A stretch of DNA of 64,000 nt from assembly GCF_011068285.1 (NCBI RefSeq), contig NZ_CP049616.1, positions 2,646,501 through 2,710,500 on the forward strand. Direction: 5' to 3'. Position 1 is the first letter of the stretch. Every line of letters begins with the position of its first letter. This document shows, in pieces, positions 54,440 to 64,000 of the stretch. Made by a program: the position numbers and the translations under genes. Below the pieces are notes generated by a model that saw nothing but the letters and a program-made list of their open reading frames with translations, was not told the DNA's origin and did no database searches. The DNA is from Flagellimonas oceani. Lineage in GTDB: Bacteria > Bacteroidota > Bacteroidia > Flavobacteriales > Flavobacteriaceae.

Positions 54440-54892
54440 ATGACAGATTTAACAACTAGCGCGATCGGGCGTGTCCTCAGGAACAATTATCTCGGACACT
54501 TGGCCTATCTATGGCAAGGGAAGCCCTATGTGATTCCCATTACCTATTATTTTGACCCTACGGACAATACGATCATTAGCTATACCTCGGAAGGCCATAA
54601 AATCGATGCGATGCGAAAAAACAACTCAGTTACCGTACAGGTCGAAGAAATACAATCGATGTTCAACTGGGAATCGGCCATGGTGCACGGAACATTCGAA
54701 GAACTTGAAGGAAGCGTTGCCAAGCAAAAATTGCACCTATTTACCGAAGGCGTCAAGAGCATTATTCGTAGAAAAGAACGGAGAGAGGTTGAGTTCATCA
54801 ATGAATTTTCAAGTAAGATATACTCCAGGGGCATTCCAATTGTTTACCGTATTAAAATACGGGAAGTTATCGGAAAACGAAGGGAAACGTAA
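54440..54892 (+). CDS. Pyridoxamine 5'-phosphate oxidase-fold protein, copy 2
   Basis: 150 residues. 'GRVLRNNYLGHLAYLWQGKPYVIPITYYFDPTDNTIISYTSEGHKIDAM' aligns throughout with copy 1 at 51424. FMN-binding split barrel, possibly a NimA-like or general flavin reductase. Flanks the GMC operon on the other side. Confidence 0.82.
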   Translation: MTDLTTSAIGRVLRNNYLGHLAYLWQGKPYVIPITYYFDPTDNTIISYTSEGHKIDAMRKNNSVTVQVEEIQSMFNWESAMVHGTFEELEGSVAKQKLHLFTEGVKSIIRRKERREVEFINEFSSKIYSRGIPIVYRIKIREVIGKRRET

Positions 54893-54940
54893 AGATGAAA
54901 TCAGTAATTATGATAGAACTGTAAGACAATTTAAAAAGAT

Positions 54941-55088
54941 AAAAATGCGAAATTGATATTGGTAAGGCATGAAAAATCGATTGGGAGGCAAAAAATATAT
55001 TTACCGGATGGACGGATATCGACTTTGCCCTGGAAGGCATTGAAGAATCCAAAAACAAAGGGGAAGCACTTACAGAACCGCCCAGATG
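54941..55088 (+). pseudogene. Phosphoglycerate mutase (GpmA-type) remnant, frameshifted
   Basis: Frame 1 reads 'NAKLILVRHEKSI' (the RHGxS start of 2,3-BPG-dependent phosphoglycerate mutase). After TCG ATT the frame that continues the match is shifted: 'WEAKNIFTGWTDIDFALEGI' then 'EESKNKGEAL', the classical N-terminal region. A single missing base between ATT and GGG (S-I-W) explains it. After about 45 residues the similarity ends (TGA at 55086-55088). No start is obvious; a decayed gene. Confidence 0.7.
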
Positions 55089-55378
55089 AGCTCTGTTACA
55101 GGATCAACAGAAAACTATTCGGCCTTAGGCTGTTCGATAAGAGCGAAATTGCTATAAAGACACCTTACTGATAAGCAATTAATTTGCGTTTTGAACTGAC
55201 TAAAATCATACTATATAGCAACTGATTTTGATATTTTTAATTTAACCTATTAAAAGTCTCGCAAGGGTAGTTGAAGCTAAATAGAAAATACATTCTAAAC
55301 TTAAAAAATGAATATGATAATAAACCTTTCAAAAAGACCATATTACTTTTTTCCATATAAATTTTAATTATACTAATT
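55089..55378. other. AT-rich intergenic region before glpK
   Basis: 290 bases between the gpm remnant and glycerol kinase. No convincing gene or stem-loop. A short open stretch to about 55171 has no recognisable similarity and could be more of the decayed region. The last 170 bases are very AT-rich and probably carry the glpK promoter, but no clear consensus was seen. Confidence 0.5.
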
Positions 55379-56848
55379 ATGTCTAAATATATATTATCGC
55401 TAGATCAGGGAACTACCAGTTCCAGAGCCATTTTGTTTAATCATAAAGGTCAAATCGAAGCTATTGCTCAAAAAGAGTTTGAACAAATTTTTCCCAAACC
55501 CGGTTGGGTAGAACATAATGCCATGGAAATTTGGTCCTCTCAACGCGGTGTAGTGGCAGAAGCAAAGGCAAAGTTGCACATTGAAAACTCGGATATTGCT
55601 GCAATCGGGATAACCAATCAGCGAGAAACGACAATTGTTTGGGATCGGGCAAGCGGTAAACCTATCTACAATGCCATTGTATGGCAAGACCGAAGAACTT
55701 CAAAAACTTGTGACCAACTTAAGGAAGCTGGTTACACCGATAAGGTGAAATCAAAGACGGGCTTGGTCATAGACGCCTATTTTTCGGGAACCAAGATTAA
55801 ATGGATACTGGATAACGTAGAAGGTGCCAGAAAAAAAGCGGAGGCTGGAGAACTGGCATTTGGAACGGTTGATTCATGGCTCATCTGGAACCTGACGAAG
55901 GGCAAATTACATATTACAGATGTCACCAACGCAAGTAGGACGATGCTTTACAACATTCACGATCTTGATTGGGACAATGAGTTGTTGACACTACTGGACA
56001 TTCCGAAAAGTATGTTGCCTGAAGTAAGATCCTGTAGCGAGGTTTATGGGGTAAGTAGTTGGGGAATCCCTATTGCTGGTATTGCTGGAGATCAACAAGC
56101 CGGTCTTTTCGGTCAAATGGCACTAGAATTGGGAATGGTAAAGAGCACCTATGGTACAGGATGCTTTATCGTTGCAAATACAGGAAGTACTCCCGTTTCC
56201 TCAAAAAACAATTTGCTTACGACTATAGCCTGGCAGATAAACGGTGAAACGACCTATGCCTTGGAAGGTAGCATTTTTATTGGAGGAGCTGTAGTACAAT
56301 GGCTTCGAGATGGGTTAGATCTTGTTAGGGAATCTCGTGAAATAGAAAAACTGGCCAATTCTGTAGAGGATAATGGCGGTATTTTTCTGGTACCGGCGTT
56401 TGCCGGATTAGGGGCGCCTCATTGGGATCAATACGCTAGAGGAATTATTGTAGGGATTACACGTGGCACTAGCAAGGGACATATAGCCAGGGCAGCACTT
56501 GAAGCCATATGCTATCAGACCAAAGATGTAATGAACGCTATGCAAGGTGATTCTAAAATAGCCATAAAGGAATTGCGTGTTGACGGAGGCGCTTCCGTAA
56601 ACAACACGTTAATGCAATTTCAATCGGACATCCTTAATATTGATGTAGTGAGGCCCAAAGTATATGAGACTACAGCACTTGGAGCAGCTTACTTAGCAGG
56701 TTTAGCTGTAAAATTCTGGAAATTAGAAGACTTAAAAAATCAATGGCAAGAAGATCAAAAATTTAAACCAAAAATGGAATCTGAAGATAGGGAAGAGTTA
56801 TACTCCCGTTGGAGTAAAGCAGTCGAACGATCAAAAGACTGGTTATAA
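55379..56848 (+). CDS. glpK: Glycerol kinase
   Basis: 489 residues. '[21 protein letters not shown]', '[30 protein letters not shown]', '[12 protein letters not shown]', '[13 protein letters not shown]' and '[21 protein letters not shown]' are diagnostic. Phosphorylates glycerol to glycerol-3-phosphate. First of three glycerol genes. Confidence 0.97.
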   Translation: MSKYILSLDQGTTSSRAILFNHKGQIEAIAQKEFEQIFPKPGWVEHNAMEIWSSQRGVVAEAKAKLHIENSDIAAIGITNQRETTIVWDRASGKPIYNAIVWQDRRTSKTCDQLKEAGYTDKVKSKTGLVIDAYFSGTKIKWILDNVEGARKKAEAGELAFGTVDSWLIWNLTKGKLHITDVTNASRTMLYNIHDLDWDNELLTLLDIPKSMLPEVRSCSEVYGVSSWGIPIAGIAGDQQAGLFGQMALELGMVKSTYGTGCFIVANTGSTPVSSKNNLLTTIAWQINGETTYALEGSIFIGGAVVQWLRDGLDLVRESREIEKLANSVEDNGGIFLVPAFAGLGAPHWDQYARGIIVGITRGTSKGHIARAALEAICYQTKDVMNAMQGDSKIAIKELRVDGGASVNNTLMQFQSDILNIDVVRPKVYETTALGAAYLAGLAVKFWKLEDLKNQWQEDQKFKPKMESEDREELYSRWSKAVERSKDWL

Positions 56849-56872
56849 TTAGAACAAAAAAATAGCATAAAG

Positions 56873-58441
56873 ATGGACAGAAAATTTATGGTAAAGAAAC
56901 TCGAGCAACATATCGATGAGGTATGGGATATTGTAGTAATCGGAGGTGGTGCAACAGGGCTGGGAGCAGCCTTGGATGCAGCTAGTAGGGGGTATAAAAC
57001 GTTGCTGCTGGAACAAGCGGATTTTGCAAAGGGTACATCAAGCAGAAGTACCAAACTTGTACATGGTGGGGTTAGGTATCTGGCACAGGGAGATATCTCT
57101 CTTGTACTTGAAGCTTTACATGAGCGGGGTCTGCTTAAGCAAAATGCTCCGCATTTGGTAAACGATCAGGAATTTATTATTCCGAATTATGAATGGTGGG
57201 GCGGCCCATTTTACACCGTCGGGTTAAAAGTCTATGATATGATGGCCGGAAAACTAGGATTGGGGCCTTCTGTTCATATTACCAAAGAAGAAACACTAAA
57301 AGCAATACCGAATCTCAAGAAAAAAGGACTACATGGCGGTGTCATATACCATGATGGTCAATTCGATGATTCTAGACTGGCCATCAATCTAGCACAGACC
57401 ATCGTGAATAATAATGGTATTGTTCTCAATTATATGAAAGTTACCCAACTATTGAAAAATAACATTCAATTGGTTAATGGTGTTATGGCCATTGATCAGG
57501 AGACTGGTAAAGAATACAAAATAAATGCAAAAGCCGTTATCAATGCCACGGGCGTTTTTGCGGACGACATTCTAAAAATGGATGATGCAAATGCCCGTAA
57601 AACCATAGTTCCAAGCCAGGGTGTCCACATTGTCCTTGAGAAAGAGTTCTTGTTGGGTGACTCGGCCATCATGATTCCTAAAACAGATGATGGTCGCGTG
57701 TTATTTGCCGTACCCTGGCACGATAAAGTAGTTGTAGGTACCACTGATACCTTAATTTCAAAACCTGCTCTAGAACCTAGGGCCCTTAAGGATGAAATTG
57801 AATTTATACTAAATACAGCTAGTAAATACCTGACCAGGGCACCTTCTAGAAAAGATGTGTTATGCATTTTTGCCGGATTGCGACCGCTTGCAGCTCCAGA
57901 AGACGAAGGGAAAAGCACCAAGGAGATATCGCGTAGCCATAAAATCTCAATATCCCTATCTGGTCTGGTTACCATTACAGGGGGTAAATGGACTACCTAT
58001 CGCCGTATGGGAGAGGATACAATTGACAAGGCATCCATGGTGGCTGGTCTTGACGAGCGACCTAGTGTGACCAAGAATATGCCTATTCATGGTTCTGTGC
58101 AACACTTGGAAGAAGATGATGATTTAAGGTTCTATGGAACAGATCGACTTCGGATACTTAAACTTGTGAATAGCAATCCGTCGTTGGGTGAAAAGTTGCA
58201 CCCTAAATTGAACTTCATAAAGGCCGAAGTGGTTTGGGCCGTAAGAGAGGAAATGGCCAGAAACATAGAAGATGTTTTGGCGAGACGTGTAAGAGCGCTA
58301 TTCCTTGATGCCCGGGCAAGTATTGAAATGGCACCAGAAGTTGCTAGGTTGATAGCTGCCGAGCTGGATTGGGACGATGCTAAGGTTTCTCGAGAAATAG
58401 AGGCCTATAAAGAGTTGGCCAAAGGGTATATTTTGGATTGA
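56873..58441 (+). CDS. glpD: FAD-dependent glycerol-3-phosphate dehydrogenase
   Basis: 522 residues. 'DIVVIGGGATGLGAALDAASRGYKTLLLEQADFAKGTSSRSTKLVHGGVRYL' is the GlpD FAD region; 'VPWHDKVVVGTTDT' and 'TGGKWTTYRRM' follow; the C-terminal domain is present. Oxidises glycerol-3-phosphate to dihydroxyacetone phosphate, passing electrons to quinone. Lies 24 bases after glpK. Confidence 0.96.
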   Translation: MDRKFMVKKLEQHIDEVWDIVVIGGGATGLGAALDAASRGYKTLLLEQADFAKGTSSRSTKLVHGGVRYLAQGDISLVLEALHERGLLKQNAPHLVNDQEFIIPNYEWWGGPFYTVGLKVYDMMAGKLGLGPSVHITKEETLKAIPNLKKKGLHGGVIYHDGQFDDSRLAINLAQTIVNNNGIVLNYMKVTQLLKNNIQLVNGVMAIDQETGKEYKINAKAVINATGVFADDILKMDDANARKTIVPSQGVHIVLEKEFLLGDSAIMIPKTDDGRVLFAVPWHDKVVVGTTDTLISKPALEPRALKDEIEFILNTASKYLTRAPSRKDVLCIFAGLRPLAAPEDEGKSTKEISRSHKISISLSGLVTITGGKWTTYRRMGEDTIDKASMVAGLDERPSVTKNMPIHGSVQHLEEDDDLRFYGTDRLRILKLVNSNPSLGEKLHPKLNFIKAEVVWAVREEMARNIEDVLARRVRALFLDARASIEMAPEVARLIAAELDWDDAKVSREIEAYKELAKGYILD

Positions 58442-58476
58442 CACAATGATTTTATCTTAATTTATAATTAAAATTT

Positions 58477-59214
58477 ATGTCTGAATTTACAGCGGAATTT
58501 TTCGGAACCTTTCTATTGTTATTGCTCGGCCTTGGAACTAACGCTAATGTTGCACTTAACACTACGTTTGGTCAAAATAGCGGTTGGATCGTAATTAGCT
58601 TTGGGTGGGGGCTTAGTGTTTTTGCCGCCGTTGCGGTAGCCGGTCCGTATAGCGGCGCCCATATCAACCCGGCAGTAACAATCGGTCTTGCATCCGCCAG
58701 CCTATTTGCCTGGAGTGAAGTACCCTCTTTTTTACTGGCGCAAGTACTTGGCGGTGCCACTGGTACTACATTGGTGTGGTTGGTATTTAAAGATCATTTT
58801 GCATCTACAAAAGATCAAGGCACCAAATTGGGCGTATTTTCTACCGGTCCTGCCATTAAAAATTATCCGATCAACTTTTTAAGTGAAATGACAGGGACAT
58901 TTGTACTCATGTTCGTGATTCTCTATTTCACTGAGCCTCAGTTCAATGCTGATTTCATGTCAGGCAATGTTGTTGGCTTAGGATCAGTAGGCGCTTTACC
59001 AGTAGCCTTATTGGTTACTGTAATAGGGCTAAGCTTAGGCGGCACTACTGGCTATGCGATTAATCCTGTACGGGATTTGATACCAAGAATTGTACATGCC
59101 GTCCTACCCATTCCGGGAAAAGGTGGAAGCAACTGGAAATATAGCTGGATACCCGTTTTGGGGCCCATTACAGGTGCGATAATTGCCAGTTTAATTTATT
59201 TGTATTTAAAATAA
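58477..59214 (+). CDS. Glycerol facilitator / aquaporin-family channel
   Basis: 245 residues, six helices. First pore motif 'GAHINPAVTIG' (NPA); second is 'GYAINPVRDLIPR' (Asn-Pro-Val instead of NPA) with the Asp typical of glycerol-transporting GlpF-type channels. Following glpK and glpD, it is probably the glycerol uptake channel (glpF). Confidence 0.88.
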   Translation: MSEFTAEFFGTFLLLLLGLGTNANVALNTTFGQNSGWIVISFGWGLSVFAAVAVAGPYSGAHINPAVTIGLASASLFAWSEVPSFLLAQVLGGATGTTLVWLVFKDHFASTKDQGTKLGVFSTGPAIKNYPINFLSEMTGTFVLMFVILYFTEPQFNADFMSGNVVGLGSVGALPVALLVTVIGLSLGGTTGYAINPVRDLIPRIVHAVLPIPGKGGSNWKYSWIPVLGPITGAIIASLIYLYLK

Positions 59215-59352
59215 TAGATGCTGCTATAGAGAAGAATCTTAATTCCTTTTAAAGATGATGTTATTGCTTAACGAGCTTCTGTATTTTATTAAAACGTCGC
59301 TTTGCGACAACCCGAAAATTCAATTTTAACCTTTTTTAACTTCACAAGAATT

Positions 59353-60150
59353 ATGAATACTATAAATAAAATCCTTGTTCCATTTGATTTATCCCCGGCA
59401 TCGGAACGTGCTTTACAATATGCGCTTCATTTTATAACCCAAAATGACACCCCTGAAATCATAACCTTATATGCTTCCAGTACATCGGATGATGACGTAT
59501 TGAAAGAAGTACTACAAGAAAAGATTTCAGATATAAAGAAACCATTTCCTTATGCATCAAAATTCAATATCGAATTAGTAATACGAAGAGAATTATTGGT
59601 CGATAGTATGTTGAAAGAACAAAAAGAGAACGACATAGATCTCATTATTATGGGAACTAAAGGTAGTGCTGAGGATGAAGAAAGTACCTTCACCAATACT
59701 TCACGACTTGTTTTAGAAGCGGATTGTCCTGTCTTGGTAGTCCCGGAAAAAGTCGGAGAGTTTCAAGTTGGTAAGATTGCTTTGGTATTAGGTAAAGATG
59801 AAATTGATGACCCTACTGCTTTAGGGACATTATTGGAAATCGCAAGAAGGTTTGACACTCAAGTTCATGTATTGACGATTTGTAATGAAGACGGTACTTA
59901 CGGGTATTCGGTAACCGACGAGAAAAACGAAAATACAATCAGCTATTACTTGGAGAAGTTTTATTCCCATCACATGTTTATGGAAAACACAGATGTGACC
60001 GACGGTATTTTTGATTATGTAAATAAAAAGGAGATAGATATGATAGCGATACTGCCTTCTAACCATTCCAAAAAGAATCGGCCCTCTGAAGGCAGACTCA
60101 CCAAGTTCCTGACATTGCGTTCGCAAATACCTTTACTGACTTTGGATTGA
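59353..60150 (+). CDS. Universal stress protein (two-domain)
   Basis: About 265 residues from ATG 59353. 'MNTINKILVPFDLSPASERAL' and 'DLIIMGTKGSAEDEESTFTNTSRLVLEADCPVLVVP' show a UspA domain; the second half is a more diverged USP-like domain ('IAILPSNHSKKNRPSEGRLTKFLTL'). Probably stress-related; separates glycerol and pckA. Confidence 0.82.
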   Translation: MNTINKILVPFDLSPASERALQYALHFITQNDTPEIITLYASSTSDDDVLKEVLQEKISDIKKPFPYASKFNIELVIRRELLVDSMLKEQKENDIDLIIMGTKGSAEDEESTFTNTSRLVLEADCPVLVVPEKVGEFQVGKIALVLGKDEIDDPTALGTLLEIARRFDTQVHVLTICNEDGTYGYSVTDEKNENTISYYLEKFYSHHMFMENTDVTDGIFDYVNKKEIDMIAILPSNHSKKNRPSEGRLTKFLTLRSQIPLLTLD

Positions 60151-60310
60151 TAGGTGCTTCACCTAGGATTACGCTACCGTTAAAATTTAAAATACAACTA
60201 TGTAAATCAATAAGAGATCTTTTATACTATTGATTTTTTTTCATGATAATGCTCATGTTTATGCTGACCTCGCATTTTTAACTTTATAAAAACTTTTAAA
60301 AATTACACCT

Positions 60311-61942
60311 ATGGAAATACTATCGAAAGCACCAAAAAATAATGACCTTGATAAATATGGGTTAAAAGATGTTACTACATTTTGGAACCTTTCCCCGGAG
60401 ACATTGCAAAAACTCACTGTAGAACAGGGAATGGGAAAAGAAACTGCAAACGGCACACTAGCTGTCAATACCGGTAAATTTACGGGCAGATCCCCGAAAG
60501 ATCGCTTTTTAGTTGATGACGATTATACAAAAGATAAAGTCTGGTGGGGGCGTACGAATAAACCAATTACTCCAGATAATTTTAGTAAACTATACCATGA
60601 AGTGACCAATTATCTATCTGGAAAGTCAATATACATTCATGATGGGTATGTATGTGCCGATCCAAAATACCGAATGAATGTAAGAACCATTACAGAATAC
60701 CCCTGGTCCAACTTTTTCGTTCACAATATGTTTCTTCGATTGGCGGAAAATGAAATTGCAGATTTTGAAGAAGAATGGTTGGTACTTTGCGCCCCTGGAT
60801 ATGAAGCTCAAGATCCCGCAGCTTTTGGGCTTCGTCAAGGGAATTTCTCCATACTTGATTTCACGCGCAAAATAGCTTTGGTGGGAGGATCTGCGTATAC
60901 TGGTGAAATGAAAAAAGGTGTTTTTTCAGCATTAAACCTTATTTTACCAATAGAGAAGAATGTACTCCCAATGCATTGTTCCGCAAATGTAGGTGAAGAT
61001 GGAGAAACGGCTATTTTCTTTGGATTATCCGGTACCGGAAAAACAACACTATCTGCCGATCCTAAACGTAGGTTGATCGGTGATGATGAACATGGCTGGA
61101 CAGCTGAGAATACAATATTCAATTTTGAAGGAGGATGCTATGCAAAGGTGATCGACCTTACCGAAGAAAAAGAACCTGATATTTTCCGTGCGATACGTCC
61201 GGGTGCTATTCTCGAGAATGTTGTATTCAAAGAAGGAAGCAAAGAAGTGGATTATAAAAATAGTAGTATTACTCAAAATACACGAGTGAGCTATCCTATT
61301 GATCATATCGACAATATTGCGGTCCCTTCTTATGCAAAAAACCCTAAAAACATATTCTTTCTAACCGCTGATGCTTTTGGCGTTTTACCTCCAATATCAA
61401 AATTAACACCGGCACAGGCGGCCTATCATTTTATATCGGGGTATACCGCAAAAGTCGCGGGTACGGAAGCAGGGATTGTAGAGCCTGTTCCATCGTTCTC
61501 CGCTTGTTTTGGGGAGCCTTTTATGCCATTACACCCCACGGTATATGCAGAGATGCTGAGCAAAAAAATGACCGAAGCCAACGTAAATGTTTGGTTGGTC
61601 AATACCGGTTGGTCCGGTGGGCCTTACGGCGTTGGATCCCGCATAAAACTTAAATATACACGAGCTATGATATCAGCGGCAATGGAAGGTGAGCTTAATG
61701 ATATTGATTATGAGCAACATCCAATTTTTGGGTTGCATATGCCAAAATATGTCCCTGGTGTTCCCTCTGAAATGTTGGACCCTATGAATACTTGGTTGCA
61801 GAAAGGGGCCTATGTTAGCAAATCCATTCAGTTAGCACATTCTTTTCATTTAAATTTTGACAAGTTTATCAATCAAGCTTCCAATGAAATTTTACACGGA
61901 GGGCCGCTGATCGACGCGCATCAGATTTTAGATCATATTTAA
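60311..61942 (+). CDS. pckA: Phosphoenolpyruvate carboxykinase (ATP)
   Basis: 543 residues. 'GKFTGRSPKDRFLV', P-loop 'FFGLSGTGKTTLSADPKRRLIGDDEHGW' and 'YPIDHIDNIAVPS' identify the ATP-type enzyme. Interconverts oxaloacetate and PEP, so it can run gluconeogenesis or, in reverse, anaplerotic CO2 fixation in fermentative cells. Confidence 0.96.
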   Translation: MEILSKAPKNNDLDKYGLKDVTTFWNLSPETLQKLTVEQGMGKETANGTLAVNTGKFTGRSPKDRFLVDDDYTKDKVWWGRTNKPITPDNFSKLYHEVTNYLSGKSIYIHDGYVCADPKYRMNVRTITEYPWSNFFVHNMFLRLAENEIADFEEEWLVLCAPGYEAQDPAAFGLRQGNFSILDFTRKIALVGGSAYTGEMKKGVFSALNLILPIEKNVLPMHCSANVGEDGETAIFFGLSGTGKTTLSADPKRRLIGDDEHGWTAENTIFNFEGGCYAKVIDLTEEKEPDIFRAIRPGAILENVVFKEGSKEVDYKNSSITQNTRVSYPIDHIDNIAVPSYAKNPKNIFFLTADAFGVLPPISKLTPAQAAYHFISGYTAKVAGTEAGIVEPVPSFSACFGEPFMPLHPTVYAEMLSKKMTEANVNVWLVNTGWSGGPYGVGSRIKLKYTRAMISAAMEGELNDIDYEQHPIFGLHMPKYVPGVPSEMLDPMNTWLQKGAYVSKSIQLAHSFHLNFDKFINQASNEILHGGPLIDAHQILDHI

Positions 61943-61954
61943 TCGGAACGAATT

Positions 61955-61975
61955 CCTCGAGGCTCTGCCTCGGGG
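61955..61975. repeat. Palindromic repeat/hairpin after pckA
   Basis: CCTCGAGGC and GCCTCGGGG pair over 9 bases (one G-T) around TCT. Sequence resembles the hairpins at the nhaA 3' end. Flanks GGAAC and GTTTCC extend the stem. It may be a terminator-like or REP-like element. Confidence 0.55.
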
Positions 61976-62009
61976 TTTCCGTTAAAATTATCGTTCCCAT
62001 CAAAGCAGG

Positions 62010-62040
62010 AATCAAAATAACAGAATTTTGATTTCTTTTA
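62010..62040 (+). terminator. Intrinsic terminator-like hairpin before sdhC
   Basis: AATCAAAAT (62010-62018) pairs with ATTTTGATT (62025-62033), loop of 6 bases, followed by TCTTTTA. AT-rich stem, so weaker. Confidence 0.45.
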
Positions 62041-62173
62041 ATTAAAATGAAACCGGCAAATACCTCTATGGCCGTGCCTCGAGAATAGTCGGTTTCAAAA
62101 ATAACTTTTATTCGAAAAACGTTGAATAGCTGTAATCCATTTATAGGACCAGTCAATTTAAAAAATAAGAGAT

Positions 62174-62842
62174 ATGGCCGCAAATAAATTGGTTTTTAGG
62201 AAAACAATTATCGCAGGAACCGGGCTTTTCTTATGCTTATTTTTAATTGTACACCTCTCTGCAAATTGGATTCTATTACTGCCTGAGGAAACAGCACGCG
62301 AACTGTACAATTCGTACGCTACCACATTGCGGGAGAACCTTTTCATTAAGTCGATATCCTATATTCTGTATGCTTTTATCGTATTGCATGTAATCTATGC
62401 TTTGCTCATCACAATACATAATAGAAAAGCCAAACCACAGAAATATGTGGTCAATCATTTTTTGCAAAATAGTACGTGGACCTCTCAAAATATGGGACTT
62501 ATCGGGACGATGATCTTACTTTTTATCGTAGTCCATCTTGCTAATTTTTGGGCACGTGTAAAACTAGGAATGGGTGAAATTATAGAACTGGATGCTACAG
62601 GTAATTTAGATGTATATAAAGTAACCTTTTCGCTGTTTCACAATATTTACTATGTAATTTTTTATACTGTTTTAATGATTCCACTAGGACTTCATCTAAA
62701 TCACGGACTTAAAAGTGCATTCAAAACACTCGGGTTTTATCATAAAAAAGGATTGCGGATTTCGGCGAAAGTTTCCCTCATATATGCAGTTATAATCTCC
62801 ATCGGATTTGGGGTTATTCCATTTTTTGTATATCTCAAATAA
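62174..62842 (+). CDS. sdhC: Succinate dehydrogenase cytochrome b subunit
   Basis: 222 residues, five membrane helices. Family start 'GTGLFLCLFLIVHLSANWILLL', His residues in 'ALLITIHNRK', 'IVVHLANFWARVKLG' and 'GLHLNHGLKSAF' bind heme b. Typical di-heme single membrane subunit of Bacteroidota. Anchors SdhA/B to the membrane. Confidence 0.94.
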   Translation: MAANKLVFRKTIIAGTGLFLCLFLIVHLSANWILLLPEETARELYNSYATTLRENLFIKSISYILYAFIVLHVIYALLITIHNRKAKPQKYVVNHFLQNSTWTSQNMGLIGTMILLFIVVHLANFWARVKLGMGEIIELDATGNLDVYKVTFSLFHNIYYVIFYTVLMIPLGLHLNHGLKSAFKTLGFYHKKGLRISAKVSLIYAVIISIGFGVIPFFVYLK

Positions 62843-62851
62843 CTCATTAAG

Positions 62852-64000
62852 ATGAAATTAGATTCAAAAATCCCGGAAGGAAGACTCGAAGACAAGTGGC
62901 GTAATTACCAGATAAAAGCGCAATTGATCAACCCTGCCAATAAAAAGAAACTAAATGTTATCGTTGTAGGGTCAGGGCTTTCTGGAGCTGGAGCTGCCGC
63001 TACACTTGCCGAACTAGGCTATGACGTGCAATGTTTTTGTTATCAAGATTCTGCCCGTAGAGCGCATTCCGTTGCTGCCCAAGGAGGTATCAATGCCGCA
63101 AAAAATTACCAACATGATGGCGATAGCGTTTGGAGGATGTTTTATGATACATTGAAAGGAGGTGATTTCAGGTCACGAGAAGCCAATACCTATAGATTGG
63201 CCGAGCTTTCTGCACCCCTTATTGATCATTTTGTGCAACAAGGCGTTCCTTTTGCCAGGGAATATGGTGGTGTATTGGTAAATCGAAGTTTTGGGGGCGT
63301 ACAAGTACAACGAACCTTTTATGCCAGAGGGCAAACAGGGCAACAATTATTACTTGCCGCATATTCGCAGCTGTATAAAATGATACGTGCCAAGAAAGTA
63401 AAAATGTTTCCACGCAGTGAAATGATCGATTTAGTGGTTATCGACGGAAAAGCAAAAGGGATCATTGTTCGTGATCTAGTTACAGGTGAACTGAAACGCT
63501 ATGTTGCAGATGCAATTGTATTGGCAACTGGTGGCTATTCTCGTGTTTTTAGATTATCTACACTTGCCATTGGATGTAACGGTAGTGCGATTTGGAAAGC
63601 CCATAAAAGAGGAGCCTTTTTTGCAGCGCCTAGTTTTACGCAAATTCACCCGACTGCATTACCTCAAACCAGTGAGGCACAATCCAAACTTACCTTAATG
63701 TCAGAATCCCTTAGAAATGACGGGCGTATTTGGGTGCCTAAAAAAAAGGAAGACATCAGGAAAGCAAATGATATACCGGAAAAAGAACGGGATTATTACT
63801 TAGAACGCCGCTATCCGAGTTTTGGGAATTTAGCACCTCGTGACATTGCATCAAGAGCTGCAAAAGAACGCATCGATGCCGGATACGGTGTGGGAAGATT
63901 AAAAAATGCCGTCTACTTAGATTTCAGGCACGCAATCGATAAATTAGGTATTCAAACTATAAAAGATCGTTATGAAAATCTCTTCGGCATGTATAAAAAA
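62852..64000 (+). CDS. sdhA: Succinate dehydrogenase / fumarate reductase flavoprotein subunit (partial, runs off right edge)
   Basis: ATG at 62852, 9 bases after sdhC stop; open to the end of the window (383 codons). FAD fold '[26 protein letters not shown]', the covalent-FAD His region '[16 protein letters not shown]', and '[20 protein letters not shown]' are clear. Substrate domain is only partly visible; C-terminus and the iron-sulphur subunit are beyond the window. Confidence 0.95.
   Translation, partial: MKLDSKIPEGRLEDKWRNYQIKAQLINPANKKKLNVIVVGSGLSGAGAAATLAELGYDVQCFCYQDSARRAHSVAAQGGINAAKNYQHDGDSVWRMFYDTLKGGDFRSREANTYRLAELSAPLIDHFVQQGVPFAREYGGVLVNRSFGGVQVQRTFYARGQTGQQLLLAAYSQLYKMIRAKKVKMFPRSEMIDLVVIDGKAKGIIVRDLVTGELKRYVADAIVLATGGYSRVFRLSTLAIGCNGSAIWKAHKRGAFFAAPSFTQIHPTALPQTSEAQSKLTLMSESLRNDGRIWVPKKKEDIRKANDIPEKERDYYLERRYPSFGNLAPRDIASRAAKERIDAGYGVGRLKNAVYLDFRHAIDKLGIQTIKDRYENLFGMYKK

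Overview
The window looks like chromosome of a member of the Flavobacteriaceae or a close Bacteroidota relative. The evidence is a SusC/SusD pair at the left edge, Bacteroidota-only families (HYC_CC_PP, DUF6503), A-rich rather than Shine-Dalgarno start regions, a TTG-N17-TAnnTTTG promoter, and a diheme-type SdhC followed by SdhA. Genus cannot be fixed from sequence alone. All genes except one Rieske protein lie on the + strand. No rRNA, tRNA, transposase, integrase or CRISPR was seen.

Layout. 1-5.6 kb: the end of a susC gene, susD, a fused membrane/spermidine-synthase-like protein, a secreted DUF6503-like protein and the orphan Rieske protein. 5.6-16 kb: a metal (probably copper) region. A perfect 26-bp palindrome overlaps a promoter upstream of an HYC_CC_PP gene and two AraC-type regulators with N-terminal HMA-like modules. 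Then comes a run of very small envelope proteins: two related lipoproteins (the first very Met-rich), a His-tailed membrane protein, a CopZ-like chaperone, two SHOCT proteins and DUF5676. These lead into a two-domain multicopper oxidase, a beta-barrel protein, a membrane-anchored AlbA_2 protein, a lycopene-cyclase-domain protein and a TRASH-like lipoprotein. 15-21.6 kb: two universal stress proteins, NDH-2, NhaA, cyclopropane fatty acid synthase, a second CopZ-like protein and a geranylgeranyl-reductase-like flavoprotein.

21.7-55 kb: a long, nearly co-directional island of alternative central carbon metabolism. It holds archaeal-type (type II) GAPDH, FbaB aldolase, a DAACS symporter, GH13 amylase, glucan phosphorylase, a divergent acetate kinase, PfkA, D-lactate dehydrogenase, enolase, phosphoglucomutase, PPK2, PoxB, cardiolipin synthase, a GMC dehydrogenase with its small subunit, two PNPOx-fold proteins, two more USP-type regions, a site-2 protease, an MgtC/DUF4010 protein and a CopB-type copper ATPase with an MFS transporter. 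Read together, these genes would mobilise glycogen/maltodextrin to glucose-1-P, run it through a partly non-canonical glycolysis and excrete lactate or acetate. This resembles the energy-stress/fermentation islands of other bacteria that combine USPs, acetate kinase, copper ATPase and PPK2. Several gaps between intact genes contain decayed genes: an ATP-cone fragment, an internally deleted beta-CASP MBL protein, the tail of a small Bacteroidota protein behind enolase, and a frameshifted phosphoglycerate mutase start.

55-64 kb: glycerol kinase, FAD glycerol-3-phosphate dehydrogenase and a glycerol facilitator, then a USP, ATP-PEP carboxykinase, and the start of the succinate dehydrogenase operon (sdhC, partial sdhA running off the right edge).
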